Of a DNA stretch of 32,381 bases, positions 8,437-17,767 are shown one piece after another. Position 1 is the stretch's first letter. Each line of letters begins with the position of its first letter. The translations under genes were made by a program, and so were the position numbers. Source of the DNA: Candidatus Poseidoniaceae archaeon (GTDB taxonomy: Archaea > Thermoplasmatota > Poseidoniia > Poseidoniales > Poseidoniaceae). The DNA lies in assembly GCA_949373265.1 (NCBI GenBank), contig CASICT010000025.1, positions 1 through 32,381 of the forward strand, read 5' to 3'. The notes beneath the pieces are model-generated. The model was not told where the DNA came from. It saw only the letters and a list, made by a program, of their open reading frames with translations, and searched no databases.

Positions 8437-9711
8437 TCTGGTAATGTCGAGTACAGTTTCCCAATCGGCATCTGTAGCAAACATAGCCTCAGGCATGTGA
8501 CATCTAGCCATACGGAATCCTGCTTTTTCTAATCCTGATTTAATCTTCTTCATCGCTGGAATTTGGCCAACTCCTGCTGCAACTCCAAGGCTATCTAATG
8601 CTACTAACAGATGGTCTTGTGATAGAAGTTCAGCAGATTCAGAAATATGCCTTACAGACCTTTCAATTTCTCTTTGTGAATGTTCGATATCAATATCGTT
8701 CCATTCATCTGGTAAGTCCTCTGATTTTCCAGCGCACAGTTCAATTGCTCTTTCAACAGTCAGTCTACCGGCAATATCGGCATCAAATATCGGACCAATC
8801 CACATTGGCCCTGAGAATTCACCTTCTGGTTGCGGTGCGAAATGGTATGGTTTAGAGCGTATTCGGTAACCTATTTTTTCACGCCAATCCGAAGCATCTT
8901 CCTTTGATCTCTTTAGTAGAACAGTAACCCGAACATGATGTCCGTCAAACAGTGAAAGAATTGGGTGCATTGACTTGTCATGCATTGCTGCAATACGCGC
9001 AATTGTCCCAAGTAGAATCCTAGTTGCATCGTCATGCATGTATGAATCTGTAATCCCGACAGAGCCATATCTACGCGCTGCACTGGTTTTGGCCGAACCG
9101 CACAAAGCGGCAGTATCTGTGGCCGTAACTTCTAGCACACCGACCCTAGAAATTGATTGAATAGCAGCATCAAGGAAGGATACGGGAGAGCCGAAAGGGT
9201 CCAAATCTATCCACTGAAATGGTGTTTGCACCATCAATCTAATCGCATCCCCTTCAACCCAATGTATTCCATCCTCAACAACCCCTTCTTGGTCTCTAGA
9301 GAATCGACTTGGTTCAGGCGTCCATTGAAGATTATCACCGACTGGATTAGACATGTGTGATCTTTTAGCCCAATTCAATGAATCGTGGTCAAGGTCATTC
9401 GCAGTAATTCTCAATCTGTCTTGTGAAGGAATCTCTTTCCTCCAACGTCTTGGACGGACACCTGTTGCACAAAGCGCATCTAAAGCTCGTACGATTTTCT
9501 CTTCAGGAACCAGCCAATTATTCTCTAATGCATCTGCTAATAGCATAACAGAACGGGTTCTGGCTGGAGCCATTGCAGGATTTAGAAAACCTTCACCGGT
9601 TTTAGCAGCCGGCCCTCTTGGCATATGTGAAGGTCTAGGTTGATGGTCACGAAGATGTAGGGAAGTTCTTCCTTCTAACCAGATATGCCCCGGCCAGCCT
9701 TCAAGTTCCAT
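8425..9711 (-). CDS. trm1: tRNA (guanine(26)-N2)-dimethyltransferase Trm1
   Basis: 428 residues, a usual Trm1 length. It transfers methyl groups from SAM to N2 of G26 in tRNA. Motifs seen: FLNPAMAPAR near the N-terminus (family start block), ALDALCATGVRPRRW (SAM motif I region), ANDLDHDS (acidic ribose-binding loop), WIDLDPFGSPVSFLD (catalytic DPFG motif IV), and VTATDTAALCG. The C-terminal half with WIGPIFDADI is the Trm1-specific domain. The start ATG 9711 has GAGGT 8 nt upstream, which overlaps the purM stop. It is third in the minus-strand run esterase > purM > trm1. Confidence 0.93.
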   Translation of the reverse strand: MELEGWPGHIWLEGRTSLHLRDHQPRPSHMPRGPAAKTGEGFLNPAMAPARTRSVMLLADALENNWLVPEEKIVRALDALCATGVRPRRWRKEIPSQDRLRITANDLDHDSLNWAKRSHMSNPVGDNLQWTPEPSRFSRDQEGVVEDGIHWVEGDAIRLMVQTPFQWIDLDPFGSPVSFLDAAIQSISRVGVLEVTATDTAALCGSAKTSAARRYGSVGITDSYMHDDATRILLGTIARIAAMHDKSMHPILSLFDGHHVRVTVLLKRSKEDASDWREKIGYRIRSKPYHFAPQPEGEFSGPMWIGPIFDADIAGRLTVERAIELCAGKSEDLPDEWNDIDIEHSQREIERSVRHISESAELLSQDHLLVALDSLGVAAGVGQIPAMKKIKSGLEKAGFRMARCHMPEAMFATDADWETVLDITRSAK

Positions 9712-9720
9712 ATTTTGACC

Positions 9721-10815
9721 TCAATAATGTTCGAACACAACATCGGGATTAGAGTGAGTCACTTTGTGTCCGTTATCTACGACTTCTCCAATAATAGCGC
9801 ACCCGTTCATCCTCTGAGATAACCAAGAGCAAACTTCAGTTGCTACACTTGCATCGACTGCAATAATCATTCCACAACCCATGTTGAAGGTTCGATGCAT
9901 TTCTCTATCGGTAACATTACCCTGTTTTTGAATCCAATTGAATTCAGGAAGGATAGGTAAAGGCGAAGCGATGTGCCATCCTAATGAATCATGTAAGCGA
10001 AGAAGATTGGAAAGCCCCCCGCCAGTAACGTGACAGATTCCATGAATCTCGCTTGTTGGACAAGGCCCGTCTTGAATCAAATCAACGACCGGGTCACAAT
10101 AAATTCTAGTTGGATTAAGGAAAACTTCGCCCAGAGTAATCGCACCCTGATTGAATCTCTCAATCCTCTCTTCATCGACATCGAATGGAGCAGTATCTTC
10201 CCATGAAGCACCACAATGTGATACTACGTTTCTAACCAAAGAGTAGCCATTAGAGTGCACACCAGAAGCGGGCATTCCAATTAGAACATCACCGTTCTTT
10301 AGATTGGCACCAGTAATCTCACTGCCCTTTGCTAGCCATCCAAGCGCCGTTCCTGAAAGGTCTAATTCAGTGACAATACCAGGTAGGCTAGCAGTTTCTC
10401 CTCCGGCAAGAGTAACCCTTGCTCTACGACATGCTTCGGCTAGGCTCGCACCTAGGGCTGCATGAATTGCAGGGTCTGGTTTTGGTACTGCAATATAATC
10501 GACGAATGCGATTGGTTCTGCACCAACACATAGCAAATCATTGACATTCATTGCCATACAATCGATACCAACTCCTGCCCATTGGTTTAGTTTGGTGGCG
10601 ATAGAAAGTTTCGAGCCAACCCCATCGGTTGCCAATGCGAGATAATTATCTCCAAATTCTACAAGTCCACCAAAACCACCGGGTAGGTCAACAGGTGCTC
10701 CAAAAGAACCAGGTTTCCTTACTGAACGGGATAGTGCGCCGACTAAGGCGCCTACGGCATTTCCTTCGAGATCTATGTCGACACCACTGCCGGCGTAATC
10801 TAGGCCTTCTGCCAT
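9721..10815 (-). CDS. purM: Phosphoribosylformylglycinamidine cyclo-ligase (AIR synthetase)
   Basis: De novo purine synthesis: ATP-dependent ring closure of FGAM to AIR. Diagnostic blocks are YAGSGVDIDLEGN at the N-terminus, LALATDGVGSKL, DCMAMNVNDLLCVGAEPIAF, LAGGETASLPGIV, GMPASGVHSNGYSLVR, HVTGGGLSNLLR and FNMGCGMII, in the expected order. I chose ATG 10815 because GGTGG lies 8 nt before it and because PurM proteins normally begin just before the YxxAGVDI block. An upstream ATG at 10845 would overlap the esterase stop by 4 bp and cannot be excluded. Length is 364 residues from 10815, slightly longer than usual. No other purine genes are nearby. Confidence 0.95.
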   Translation of the reverse strand: MAEGLDYAGSGVDIDLEGNAVGALVGALSRSVRKPGSFGAPVDLPGGFGGLVEFGDNYLALATDGVGSKLSIATKLNQWAGVGIDCMAMNVNDLLCVGAEPIAFVDYIAVPKPDPAIHAALGASLAEACRRARVTLAGGETASLPGIVTELDLSGTALGWLAKGSEITGANLKNGDVLIGMPASGVHSNGYSLVRNVVSHCGASWEDTAPFDVDEERIERFNQGAITLGEVFLNPTRIYCDPVVDLIQDGPCPTSEIHGICHVTGGGLSNLLRLHDSLGWHIASPLPILPEFNWIQKQGNVTDREMHRTFNMGCGMIIAVDASVATEVCSWLSQRMNGCAIIGEVVDNGHKVTHSNPDVVFEHY

Positions 10816-10823
10816 ATCTATTG

Positions 10824-10828
10824 CCACC
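10824..10828 (-). promoter_or_regulatory. Ribosome binding site candidate for purM
   Basis: GGTGG on the minus strand, 8 nt upstream of ATG 10815. It supports this internal start over the ATG at 10845, which has no purine-rich site before it. Confidence 0.45.
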
Positions 10829-10841
10829 CGCGCCCCTCTCA

Positions 10842-11849
10842 TCATGATGTCGATTGAATCTTAGATGCCGCCCATGGCAAAGAAAGGTCCAATCTGTGGT
10901 CAATTCCACTGTGGGTTCCAGGGAATTCTTCCCACTCATGTTCGATCATTAATTCAGACATCCGTGAGTGAAGTTGCCGTAATCCATATTGGATATTGTA
11001 TTGGTCCGAGTCTCCAACATCAATCCAACACGCAGGTAATTCTCTATGGTCCTCAATCATGTTTAGTGGGTCCCAGGATTTCCATTCAGCCCATTTATCA
11101 TCGTCAAAAATACAATTTTCATTAACCGGTAAAGTTCCATCGCTATAGGTTGCAGCCATTGCAAGAATCATCAATGTATGGAAATCATCTCCTTTTAGAG
11201 ATTGAGTGTTTTTTACGTAAGACAGGAAACCATCAACTCCTCCATGGGGGCCGATTTGTGTAAGGGCGTTACCCATTTCTATACCGAATAGAAGTTCGAA
11301 CCCGCAATCACCAGAATGGCAAGCAACCGCATCCCAGCAATCGTCGAGCATTCCTCTAACCAATGCCCCATATCCGCCACTTGATTTTCCTACTAGGCCA
11401 AAGCCACTTACTTCATATCTTGAATTTATTTGGTTTCGCAAATCATCTTTCAACCAAGCCCCCCAGTCACCAAGAATGTCAGAGTCGATGAATTGGTTGC
11501 CTCCAAGAGAAGTGAAGGTATCGGGCATTACGAGAATCGAGGCGGGCATCAAACCATCCTTCACCAGCCTTTCATGCCGCTGCGGTAGAGTTTCTCCAAA
11601 CGCCCTCCAATTAGCTCGGGCAAAACCAGTTCCAGTAAATGGAGCAAGATAGATTATGCAAGGAAGTGCGCCTTCTGCTCCAGGGGGAATATGGACCATC
11701 ACTTCTCTTTCAGTGGGGTCTCCAATTTTATTTTCTAAGTTTTCAGACGAAAAGGAAAATCTTTCGAGAGTTCCTCTGATGGGTTCAAAAGAGTGGGCCG
11801 GCATGAACATGCGATGGGCTTCATAGAAATGTGCTTGGCGGTGTTCCAA
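10842..11849 (-). CDS. Esterase D-like alpha/beta hydrolase
   Basis: 335 residues from TTG 11849; ATG 11810 or 11804 would remove 13-15 residues and none has a clear ribosome site. The fold is of the PF00756 esterase type: PCIIYLAPFTG (first core strand and oxyanion region), the nucleophile elbow GKSSGG with Ser156 in GxSxG form, an acid within DVGDSDQYN near 277-282, and a His within GTHSGIDHR near residue 315. Relatives include S-formylglutathione hydrolase, feruloyl esterases and trehalose-ester transferases, so the substrate is not assignable. There is no signal peptide, so it is cytosolic. It is first in the run with purM and trm1. A pair of short palindromes lies at and upstream of its start. 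Confidence 0.8.
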   Translation of the reverse strand: MEHRQAHFYEAHRMFMPAHSFEPIRGTLERFSFSSENLENKIGDPTEREVMVHIPPGAEGALPCIIYLAPFTGTGFARANWRAFGETLPQRHERLVKDGLMPASILVMPDTFTSLGGNQFIDSDILGDWGAWLKDDLRNQINSRYEVSGFGLVGKSSGGYGALVRGMLDDCWDAVACHSGDCGFELLFGIEMGNALTQIGPHGGVDGFLSYVKNTQSLKGDDFHTLMILAMAATYSDGTLPVNENCIFDDDKWAEWKSWDPLNMIEDHRELPACWIDVGDSDQYNIQYGLRQLHSRMSELMIEHEWEEFPGTHSGIDHRLDLSLPWAASKIQSTS

Positions 11850-11894
11850 TGGAAGCCACTGGAGGTTATGTAATGCGGTTAGTTTCCAATGGAA
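11844..11894. promoter_or_regulatory. Two identical 11-bp palindromes between divergent esterase and mcm genes
   Basis: TTCCAATGGAA occurs at 11844-11854 and again at 11884-11894, exactly 40 bp apart. Each copy is TTCCA-A-TGGAA, a palindrome about a central base. The spacing is near four helical turns, as for paired operator sites on one DNA face. The left copy overlaps the TTG start of the esterase, so if it is an operator the esterase probably starts further in. Confidence 0.4.
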
Positions 11895-11923
11895 ATGAGG
11901 GGGAAGAGATGATTGAACTCAAT

Positions 11924-11930
11924 CATTATA
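11924..11930 (+). promoter_or_regulatory. TATA-box candidate for the mcm run
   Basis: CATTATA at 11924-11930, 44 nt before the mcm ATG. Transcription would begin about 25 nt downstream, leaving a short leader that holds AGAGGAA (11962-11968) as ribosome site. Assigned by position and composition only. Confidence 0.25.
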
Positions 11931-11973
11931 GGGGGTCGACAACGGCTCAGAATATCCGGTTAGAGGAATTTCT

Positions 11974-14088
11974 ATGACAATACAAGAATTTGACTTACCG
12001 GCCAGATGGCGCACTCTATTGTTGGATAACTACAGCGAAGCCATACACAATCTGGAAGTCTCTTGGCCTGATGTCCAATCCCTTCAAATCTCTTATCGAG
12101 ATATAGAGTCCTTTGACCCAGACTTTGCACTTTCAATCGTAGAGGAACCTGAAAATAATACTCAGGCCGCAAACCAGGCTCTCGGATTACTTCTGTCAGA
12201 ACTCGGTTCTCCTCGAATTGTTGCATTTGTTCGCATTATTGAATTACCATCCGATGCGCACAGAACAGTACGCCAATTACGAAGTGAAGATTTGGGTTCG
12301 ATGATTTCAGTCGATGCTATAGCGACAAAGATCGGCAAAGTTCTTCCAAGAACATATGAGGGTTCATTCGTTTGTGTAGCGTGTAGCCATTCGATTAGGG
12401 TCAGCCAGCCTAACGAGCAAGAACTCATTGAACCGATTGAGTGTTTCGAAATCGATGGAGGATGCGGTAGGCGTAAAGGACAAACACGCTTCGTACAGCG
12501 GGTAGAAGAATCAATTCTAATCGATACTCAGTTTATTGAATTACAAGAGCCACCAGAGAACCTCCGTGGGGGGGTCCAGCCAGAACGAATGCTATGTATT
12601 GCTGAACATGATATAGCGGGCCAATTAAACCCCGGAGATAGAGTAACAGCCAATGGCATGTTATTCGTTCGTTCACAACGGAAATCTGGTAAAGAAACTC
12701 CAATTTTTGACGTCTTTTTGAGAATCCACAGTATCCAAAGAGAAAATATCCCATTAGAAGAAATCCAAATTTCAGATGAAGAGGAACGCGAAATAAAGGA
12801 ACTTGCTAAGCGTGATGACATTCATAAGTTATTGACAAATTCGATAGCCCCTTCGATTTTTGGTATGACCAAACAGAAAGAGACGTTAATGCTCCAATTA
12901 TTCGGAGGAGTGGCATCAAAGGCGAAAGATGGAACTAGACTTAGAGGCGACATCCATATCTTACTAATGGGTGACCCCGGAGTTGCAAAGTCACAATTGC
13001 TATCTTACATGTCACAGATTTCACCTCGAGGGCGATTCACTTCAGGACAATCCGCTTCAGCAGCAGGACTGACAGCAGCAGCGGTTCAAGACTCAGCAGC
13101 AGATGGCCGATGGACGCTTGAGGCTGGTGCTTTGGCCCTCGCCGATCTTGGATTAGCGGCCATTGACGAATTCGACAAAATGAATGAAAACGACCGTTCT
13201 TCGATGCACGAAGCGATGGAACAACAACGAATTTCAATATCTAAAGCCGGGATAAACGCCACGCTCTCTACCCGTTGTGCAATTCTTGCAGCTGCTAACC
13301 CAAAGGCAGGTAGGTTCCAATCTGTATCTGAAGTTCCATTTACTCAACAAATAAATATCAAACCAGCACTGATTTCCAGATTCGATGTTATTTGGTTGCT
13401 AACCGACCAACCGTCTACGGACCACGATACAATGATTGCAAACCACATCATGAATAATCGTGCAAATTCAACGCCTGAGATTCTGATAGACCAGGGGAGT
13501 GCAGTAGACCCATCCAAGTCATCTGCGGAAGATGGATTGAATGAAAAAGAGGGTATTGTAAATCAGGAGTTATTTAGAAAATTCATCGCCTTTGCTAAGA
13601 GAAATATCCACCCAGTGCTTAGTTCAGAAGCCCAAGATGCACTAAGGGAGTACTATGTTGAAACACGTAGAAAGGGCGGAGAGTCACAAGACTCAATTGC
13701 GATTTCAGCAAGAGCAATCGAGGGTATCTATCGCCTAACACAAGCATCTGCCAGAGTTCGTCTTTCAAACAAGGCTACAATAGAAGATGCAGAACGTTCG
13801 ATTCGTCTAACCAAAACTTGGCGACACGAATTAATGGGTGAGAATTTCGATGAAACTACGCTTCAATCCGGTAAGAAAGCGACCGCACGAAATCGTGAAA
13901 GAATGATTTTTGATATCGTCAAGAGATTACATGTAGAAACCGGCACGGTAGTATCGCTTAATGACGTCTTAACCGAAGCGGCACGCAGTGACATTAACAG
14001 AGATACGGCAGAGGATTTAATCGACCTATTATGCAGGGATGGCAGATTGATGCGTCCGGGTGGATATGAGACTCTACAGCCCGTCTGA
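11974..14088 (+). CDS. mcm: Replicative helicase MCM
   Basis: 704 residues, normal for archaeal MCM. It forms the hexameric 3'-5' replicative helicase. The N-terminal domain carries a zinc site with C134-x2-C137 and C157-x6-C164. The AAA+ core has Walker A GDPGVAKS (333-340), the helix-2 insert block RGRFTSGQSASAAGLTAA, Walker B LAAIDEFDKM (D398/E399), sensor-1 Asn in AILAAANP, and the arginine finger in SRFD (R469). A C-terminal winged helix follows (about 630-704). No intein interrupts Walker A, a common insertion point in archaeal MCMs. ATG 11974 has AGAGGAA just upstream. gatE follows 40 bp later on the same strand. Confidence 0.97.
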   Translation: MTIQEFDLPARWRTLLLDNYSEAIHNLEVSWPDVQSLQISYRDIESFDPDFALSIVEEPENNTQAANQALGLLLSELGSPRIVAFVRIIELPSDAHRTVRQLRSEDLGSMISVDAIATKIGKVLPRTYEGSFVCVACSHSIRVSQPNEQELIEPIECFEIDGGCGRRKGQTRFVQRVEESILIDTQFIELQEPPENLRGGVQPERMLCIAEHDIAGQLNPGDRVTANGMLFVRSQRKSGKETPIFDVFLRIHSIQRENIPLEEIQISDEEEREIKELAKRDDIHKLLTNSIAPSIFGMTKQKETLMLQLFGGVASKAKDGTRLRGDIHILLMGDPGVAKSQLLSYMSQISPRGRFTSGQSASAAGLTAAAVQDSAADGRWTLEAGALALADLGLAAIDEFDKMNENDRSSMHEAMEQQRISISKAGINATLSTRCAILAAANPKAGRFQSVSEVPFTQQINIKPALISRFDVIWLLTDQPSTDHDTMIANHIMNNRANSTPEILIDQGSAVDPSKSSAEDGLNEKEGIVNQELFRKFIAFAKRNIHPVLSSEAQDALREYYVETRRKGGESQDSIAISARAIEGIYRLTQASARVRLSNKATIEDAERSIRLTKTWRHELMGENFDETTLQSGKKATARNRERMIFDIVKRLHVETGTVVSLNDVLTEAARSDINRDTAEDLIDLLCRDGRLMRPGGYETLQPV

Positions 14089-14128
14089 TACGATGCGCTC
14101 ATAATCAGGTGTTAGCACAGGTGGTAAT

Positions 14129-16120
14129 ATGGAGCCAGTAGGTGATGTGGCAACTCCCGCATTACTAGACCCCGAATCATTGGGTTTCATGTGTGGTATT
14201 GAAGTTCACCAGCAATTGGCCACCGGCAAATTACATTCACGCCAACCAGGCGAACTACATGATGTTACAATCGAAACGCTGCCAAGCAATTGGCCCAGAT
14301 ATAATCGCCGTTTGCGCTCCGCTAGTGGCGAAGGTGGAGCGGTAGATGTTGCGGCTAGATTTGAATCTCGTAGAAACCGTTCCTTCGTATACTGCCAATC
14401 TCCTAATTCTGGATTGATTGAACTTGATGAACAGCCCCCACTACCTCATAATGAAGATGCGTTAGATATCTCTCTAACAGTGTCCGGAATGATTGGGGCT
14501 CATCCTGTACCGCTTCTTCAAACAATGCGAAAGACAGTTGTTGATGGATCAAACACTAGCGGATTCCAAAGAACAACTCTTGTAGCAACAAATGGTGTTC
14601 TTGAAACGGAAGGTGGACCGGTAGGTATCGATGTCCTTTGTCTTGAAGAGGACAGTGCTCGTAAACTCGACAATGAATTAACTCCAAACGGCGAAATAGT
14701 AACTTGGAATCTCGACCGACTTGGAATCCCATTGATCGAAATAGCGACGGCTCCTGATGTGAAAACACCAGACCATGCCAAACAAACCTCGATTGCTTTG
14801 GGAAGAACCCTAAGAGATACCCGTAGAGTAAGGAGGGGGCTCGGTAGTATCAGGCAAGACCTGAATGTCTCGTTAATGTGTGGGGATAGAGTTGAGATCA
14901 AAGGATGTCAGGACCTTGATTGGATTCCAAAAATCATACGCTGTGAAATGGCAAGACAACTTCACTTCTATCGTCTTGCTAATCATCTAAGAAGTTCAAA
15001 TGGCCTTCCACCATTATCACCAGATAGGAGAGTTGAATCCCCTAATGTCCAATCAGATGTCTCTCTGATATTACAATTGAATTTAGTCGATGTTAGTGAA
15101 GCATTCTCTTCATGTGACTCGAAGATGGTGAAATCAGGATTAGAATCTAATTCGGTTATGTTAGCGTTACCTTTGCCTGGATTTAATGGCCTAATAGGTA
15201 CTAAAGAATTCGACGTGGATGGTGCTCAATTACCCCGCCTTGGCAGAGAACTTGCCGGAGCAGCCAAACTCGCAGGAGTTGCAGGGATATTCCATTCTGA
15301 TGAACTTCCTGCTTACGGAATTGAACAGAAGTTTGTTGATGCTACTCGAGAAAATCTAGGCGGAGCGGACGCGTTTATCTTGTGTCTTGCGCCAAGGTGG
15401 CAAGCAGAACTAGCTCTCGAAAGCGTGCTTAATCGAGCAAAGATGGCCTTTGAGAGGATTTCACAAGAAGTCCGAAATGTAGCGATTAAGAAAGGCTCTC
15501 CTGAGGACGGAACTACAACTCCAATGCGACCACTACCAGGTGGTGCTAGAATGTATCCGGAAACAGATATCCCTCCTTTTTCTATAACCGCAGAAAAGTG
15601 GCAAGGAATCATCGAAGATTTGCCTATGACTCAAAGCGAGAGACTCGCAGTACTTCATAAATTTGAGATTAGCGACGACCAGAGTAAGCAACTTCTTTCT
15701 CGAGAATTAGACGACCACTTTGTAGCCCATAATTCAGGACTACCTCCGAAAGCGTGGGCAACTATGCTCTTGGAAAATGATGGAGACATTGGATTGATGG
15801 CATTGGTACTTGCTGCTAAAGAAGAAGGCCATGTGACCCGTGAAGGAATGGCTGCATTAATCGAAGCGTTTTCTGGAGATAATCCTAGCATGGAGCAACT
15901 TTCTACCAAAGCGGATGAATTAGGAATCAAACCTGCAGATTCTGGGGATTTGCTAACGATTGTTGAGAAAGTAGTGGCTGGCCGAATCGATTTCGTGAAA
16001 GAACGCGGAATGGGTGCTTTAGGCCCACTCATGGGTTTGGTGATGAAAGAATGTGGCGGAGCAGCAGACGGAAAGCAGGTCAGTGCACTATTGCGCGAAG
16101 TAATCATGAGGCATTCTTGA
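14129..16120 (+). CDS. gatE: Glu-tRNA(Gln) amidotransferase subunit E
   Basis: 663 residues. With GatD, which is not in this window, it converts misacylated Glu-tRNA(Gln) to Gln-tRNA(Gln), the archaea-specific route. Seen: the GatB/GatE N-terminal block MCGIEVHQQLATGKLHSR, GMIGAHPVPLLQTMRKTVVD, the kinase-like catalytic region CLEEDSARKLDNELTPN and IPLIEIATAPDV, RRVRRGLGSIRQDLNVS, an inserted GAD-type domain (about 330-440) that separates GatE from GatB, and GGARMYPETDIPP. The C-terminal helical YqeY-like tRNA-binding domain spans about 500-663. ATG 14129 is preceded by AGGTGG. The stop shares one base with the next ATG (TGATG). Confidence 0.96.
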   Translation: MEPVGDVATPALLDPESLGFMCGIEVHQQLATGKLHSRQPGELHDVTIETLPSNWPRYNRRLRSASGEGGAVDVAARFESRRNRSFVYCQSPNSGLIELDEQPPLPHNEDALDISLTVSGMIGAHPVPLLQTMRKTVVDGSNTSGFQRTTLVATNGVLETEGGPVGIDVLCLEEDSARKLDNELTPNGEIVTWNLDRLGIPLIEIATAPDVKTPDHAKQTSIALGRTLRDTRRVRRGLGSIRQDLNVSLMCGDRVEIKGCQDLDWIPKIIRCEMARQLHFYRLANHLRSSNGLPPLSPDRRVESPNVQSDVSLILQLNLVDVSEAFSSCDSKMVKSGLESNSVMLALPLPGFNGLIGTKEFDVDGAQLPRLGRELAGAAKLAGVAGIFHSDELPAYGIEQKFVDATRENLGGADAFILCLAPRWQAELALESVLNRAKMAFERISQEVRNVAIKKGSPEDGTTTPMRPLPGGARMYPETDIPPFSITAEKWQGIIEDLPMTQSERLAVLHKFEISDDQSKQLLSRELDDHFVAHNSGLPPKAWATMLLENDGDIGLMALVLAAKEEGHVTREGMAALIEAFSGDNPSMEQLSTKADELGIKPADSGDLLTIVEKVVAGRIDFVKERGMGALGPLMGLVMKECGGAADGKQVSALLREVIMRHS

Positions 16121-17757
16121 TGAAACGTAGTCTGGTATTAGTTGGGCTTCTGATATGTCTTTTAGTTCCTCCATTCACTGGAGCTACAGATGAATCAAGT
16201 TCATGGGAAATCGACTTACAAAACGGTTACATTTCAACCCAACCAATCATTGTTGAGGACCAAGTAATCGTTAGAACTTCAGGATTTTGGACTGGCGAGG
16301 ATAGGCCACACGTCTATTCCTTCGACCTATTATCTTCGGAGGAGAATTGGAAATACCGTAGTGCAAGTTCAACAAATCATGACATGGCACCTCTGCTTCA
16401 TGTAGAAGCAGGACAAGGAGCCTGTGGTTCATGGAATGAAATGGTAATAGTAGCATGGGCAGATGGTAAAGTTACAGCCTTAGATATCGAAGATGGTAGT
16501 TTGATTTGGTCATCCCAAACCGAAGTAGTTACGTGGGGAATTACAGGTACTATGGCCATCGATAGCGATGGCGTAGTTGTTCCAACACGTCAAGGATTGT
16601 CCCGTTTCTGTCTAAGCGATGGAGTTGAAAATCTCAGAGTAGATTTACCTGAACTAGGTTGGAGAAACGGTGTAACTGTAACCGAACAAAACTATCTGCT
16701 TGGCAACGAAGAAGGAATTCTTAACATAATTTCTAAACAAGGCATTGTAAGTAATATTTCAGTTGGAGATGGTAAAATTAGACACCCTCCAGTTGAAACT
16801 AGTGCCGGGATTTTGATCCACCTCCAAACAACAACAGGTTCGGAAATCTATGTTGACAATCAATTATTATCAGTTGAAGGATATTCTCCTGCTATACCCT
16901 TGGTATCGGGCTCTGAGATTTATTTAGGAACTAGTTCACACATACTCCTGCTTAATTGCCAAATAAATTGTACAATTGAAGGACGCACGGAGTACCATAC
17001 TAATGGTGAAATTACCAAACAAGAAGATGGTAAGATTTGGTTCCCACATAATACGCTAGGTGGTGGCTGGGGCGTTGGAGTTCCGGGTTCTGAGATTACT
17101 AGTTTCCAAACTAAACACGACACATATACAACAGCAGGGCCAGGTTTTGGCCCTAATGGCGAGGTGGTGCTTGGAAATGACAATGGAGTATTGATGGTAT
17201 TCTTATCAGACTCGCCGACAGATTCTAACGACGTCGAAAAATCAAAGTCGGAAGAATCAAATTCGTATATTCAACAATCTATGATTTTACTTCTATGCCT
17301 GACTATGTTTTACTTTCAAATAATTAAGAATAACAAAATGGCAACAAAAGTAGGATTACTACTCCTTCTTGTAATTTTGATTTTCAGTTTACCAGATATA
17401 TCCAACTCATGGTCAAAAGAAATCGATGCAATAGACTCGTCACCCGGCGACTGGGACGATACTTGGCCTGATGAATGGCAAGGAACGCAGGTTATGGTGT
17501 TCGAATTACCCGATGGGGAATTAGTGGTTGGTGGCTTTGAGGGATTAGATACAGTTGAGGAGTTTACTGACGTAGCAGCAGCTGATTTAGGCATCACTAC
17601 GGCCAAGGAGTCGTATGATTTCGGAGCATGGATAACATCGTTTAATGGCCATGAGGGAGAGGGTTGGGAGTTTACAATTGACGGTAAAAGATCTTCAGTT
17701 GGAATATCTGAAGCCGAGCTCGGTGAAGATAGCGTTGTACGTTGGTCACCAGCGTGA
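16120..17757 (+). CDS. Membrane protein: PQQ-like beta-propeller plus two TM helices plus DUF4430-like domain
   Basis: 545 residues from ATG 16120; longer readings to 16051 lie inside gatE. A signal peptide (MKRSLVLVGLLICLLVPPFT) leads to a beta-propeller with PQQ-type blades such as GKVTALDIEDGSLIWSSQ. Two TM helices follow at about 385-403 and 409-428, joined by the basic loop KNNKMATK, so both flanking domains should face outward. The last 115 residues resemble DUF4430/transcobalamin C-terminal-like domains: VFELPDGELVVGGFEG, an AAADLGI helix, then GWEFTIDGKRSSVGISEAEL and VVRWSP at the end. Such domains occur in cobalamin-binding proteins and next to ECF transporters. The S-component gene 10 bp downstream fits that context. 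The ligand is inferred, not shown. Confidence 0.75.
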   Translation: MKRSLVLVGLLICLLVPPFTGATDESSSWEIDLQNGYISTQPIIVEDQVIVRTSGFWTGEDRPHVYSFDLLSSEENWKYRSASSTNHDMAPLLHVEAGQGACGSWNEMVIVAWADGKVTALDIEDGSLIWSSQTEVVTWGITGTMAIDSDGVVVPTRQGLSRFCLSDGVENLRVDLPELGWRNGVTVTEQNYLLGNEEGILNIISKQGIVSNISVGDGKIRHPPVETSAGILIHLQTTTGSEIYVDNQLLSVEGYSPAIPLVSGSEIYLGTSSHILLLNCQINCTIEGRTEYHTNGEITKQEDGKIWFPHNTLGGGWGVGVPGSEITSFQTKHDTYTTAGPGFGPNGEVVLGNDNGVLMVFLSDSPTDSNDVEKSKSEESNSYIQQSMILLLCLTMFYFQIIKNNKMATKVGLLLLLVILIFSLPDISNSWSKEIDAIDSSPGDWDDTWPDEWQGTQVMVFELPDGELVVGGFEGLDTVEEFTDVAAADLGITTAKESYDFGAWITSFNGHEGEGWEFTIDGKRSSVGISEAELGEDSVVRWSPA

Positions 17758-17767
17758 AGTTCAAGGC

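Noticed and set aside
12960..13060. Possible intein insertion in MCM at Walker A
   Set aside because: The Walker A and following helix-2 insert are continuous and the protein has normal length, so no intein is present.
14170..14250. GatE N-terminus lacking a clear zinc cysteine pair
   Set aside because: Some GatB/GatE proteins have no cysteines at this place, and I cannot judge without an alignment whether this is unusual.
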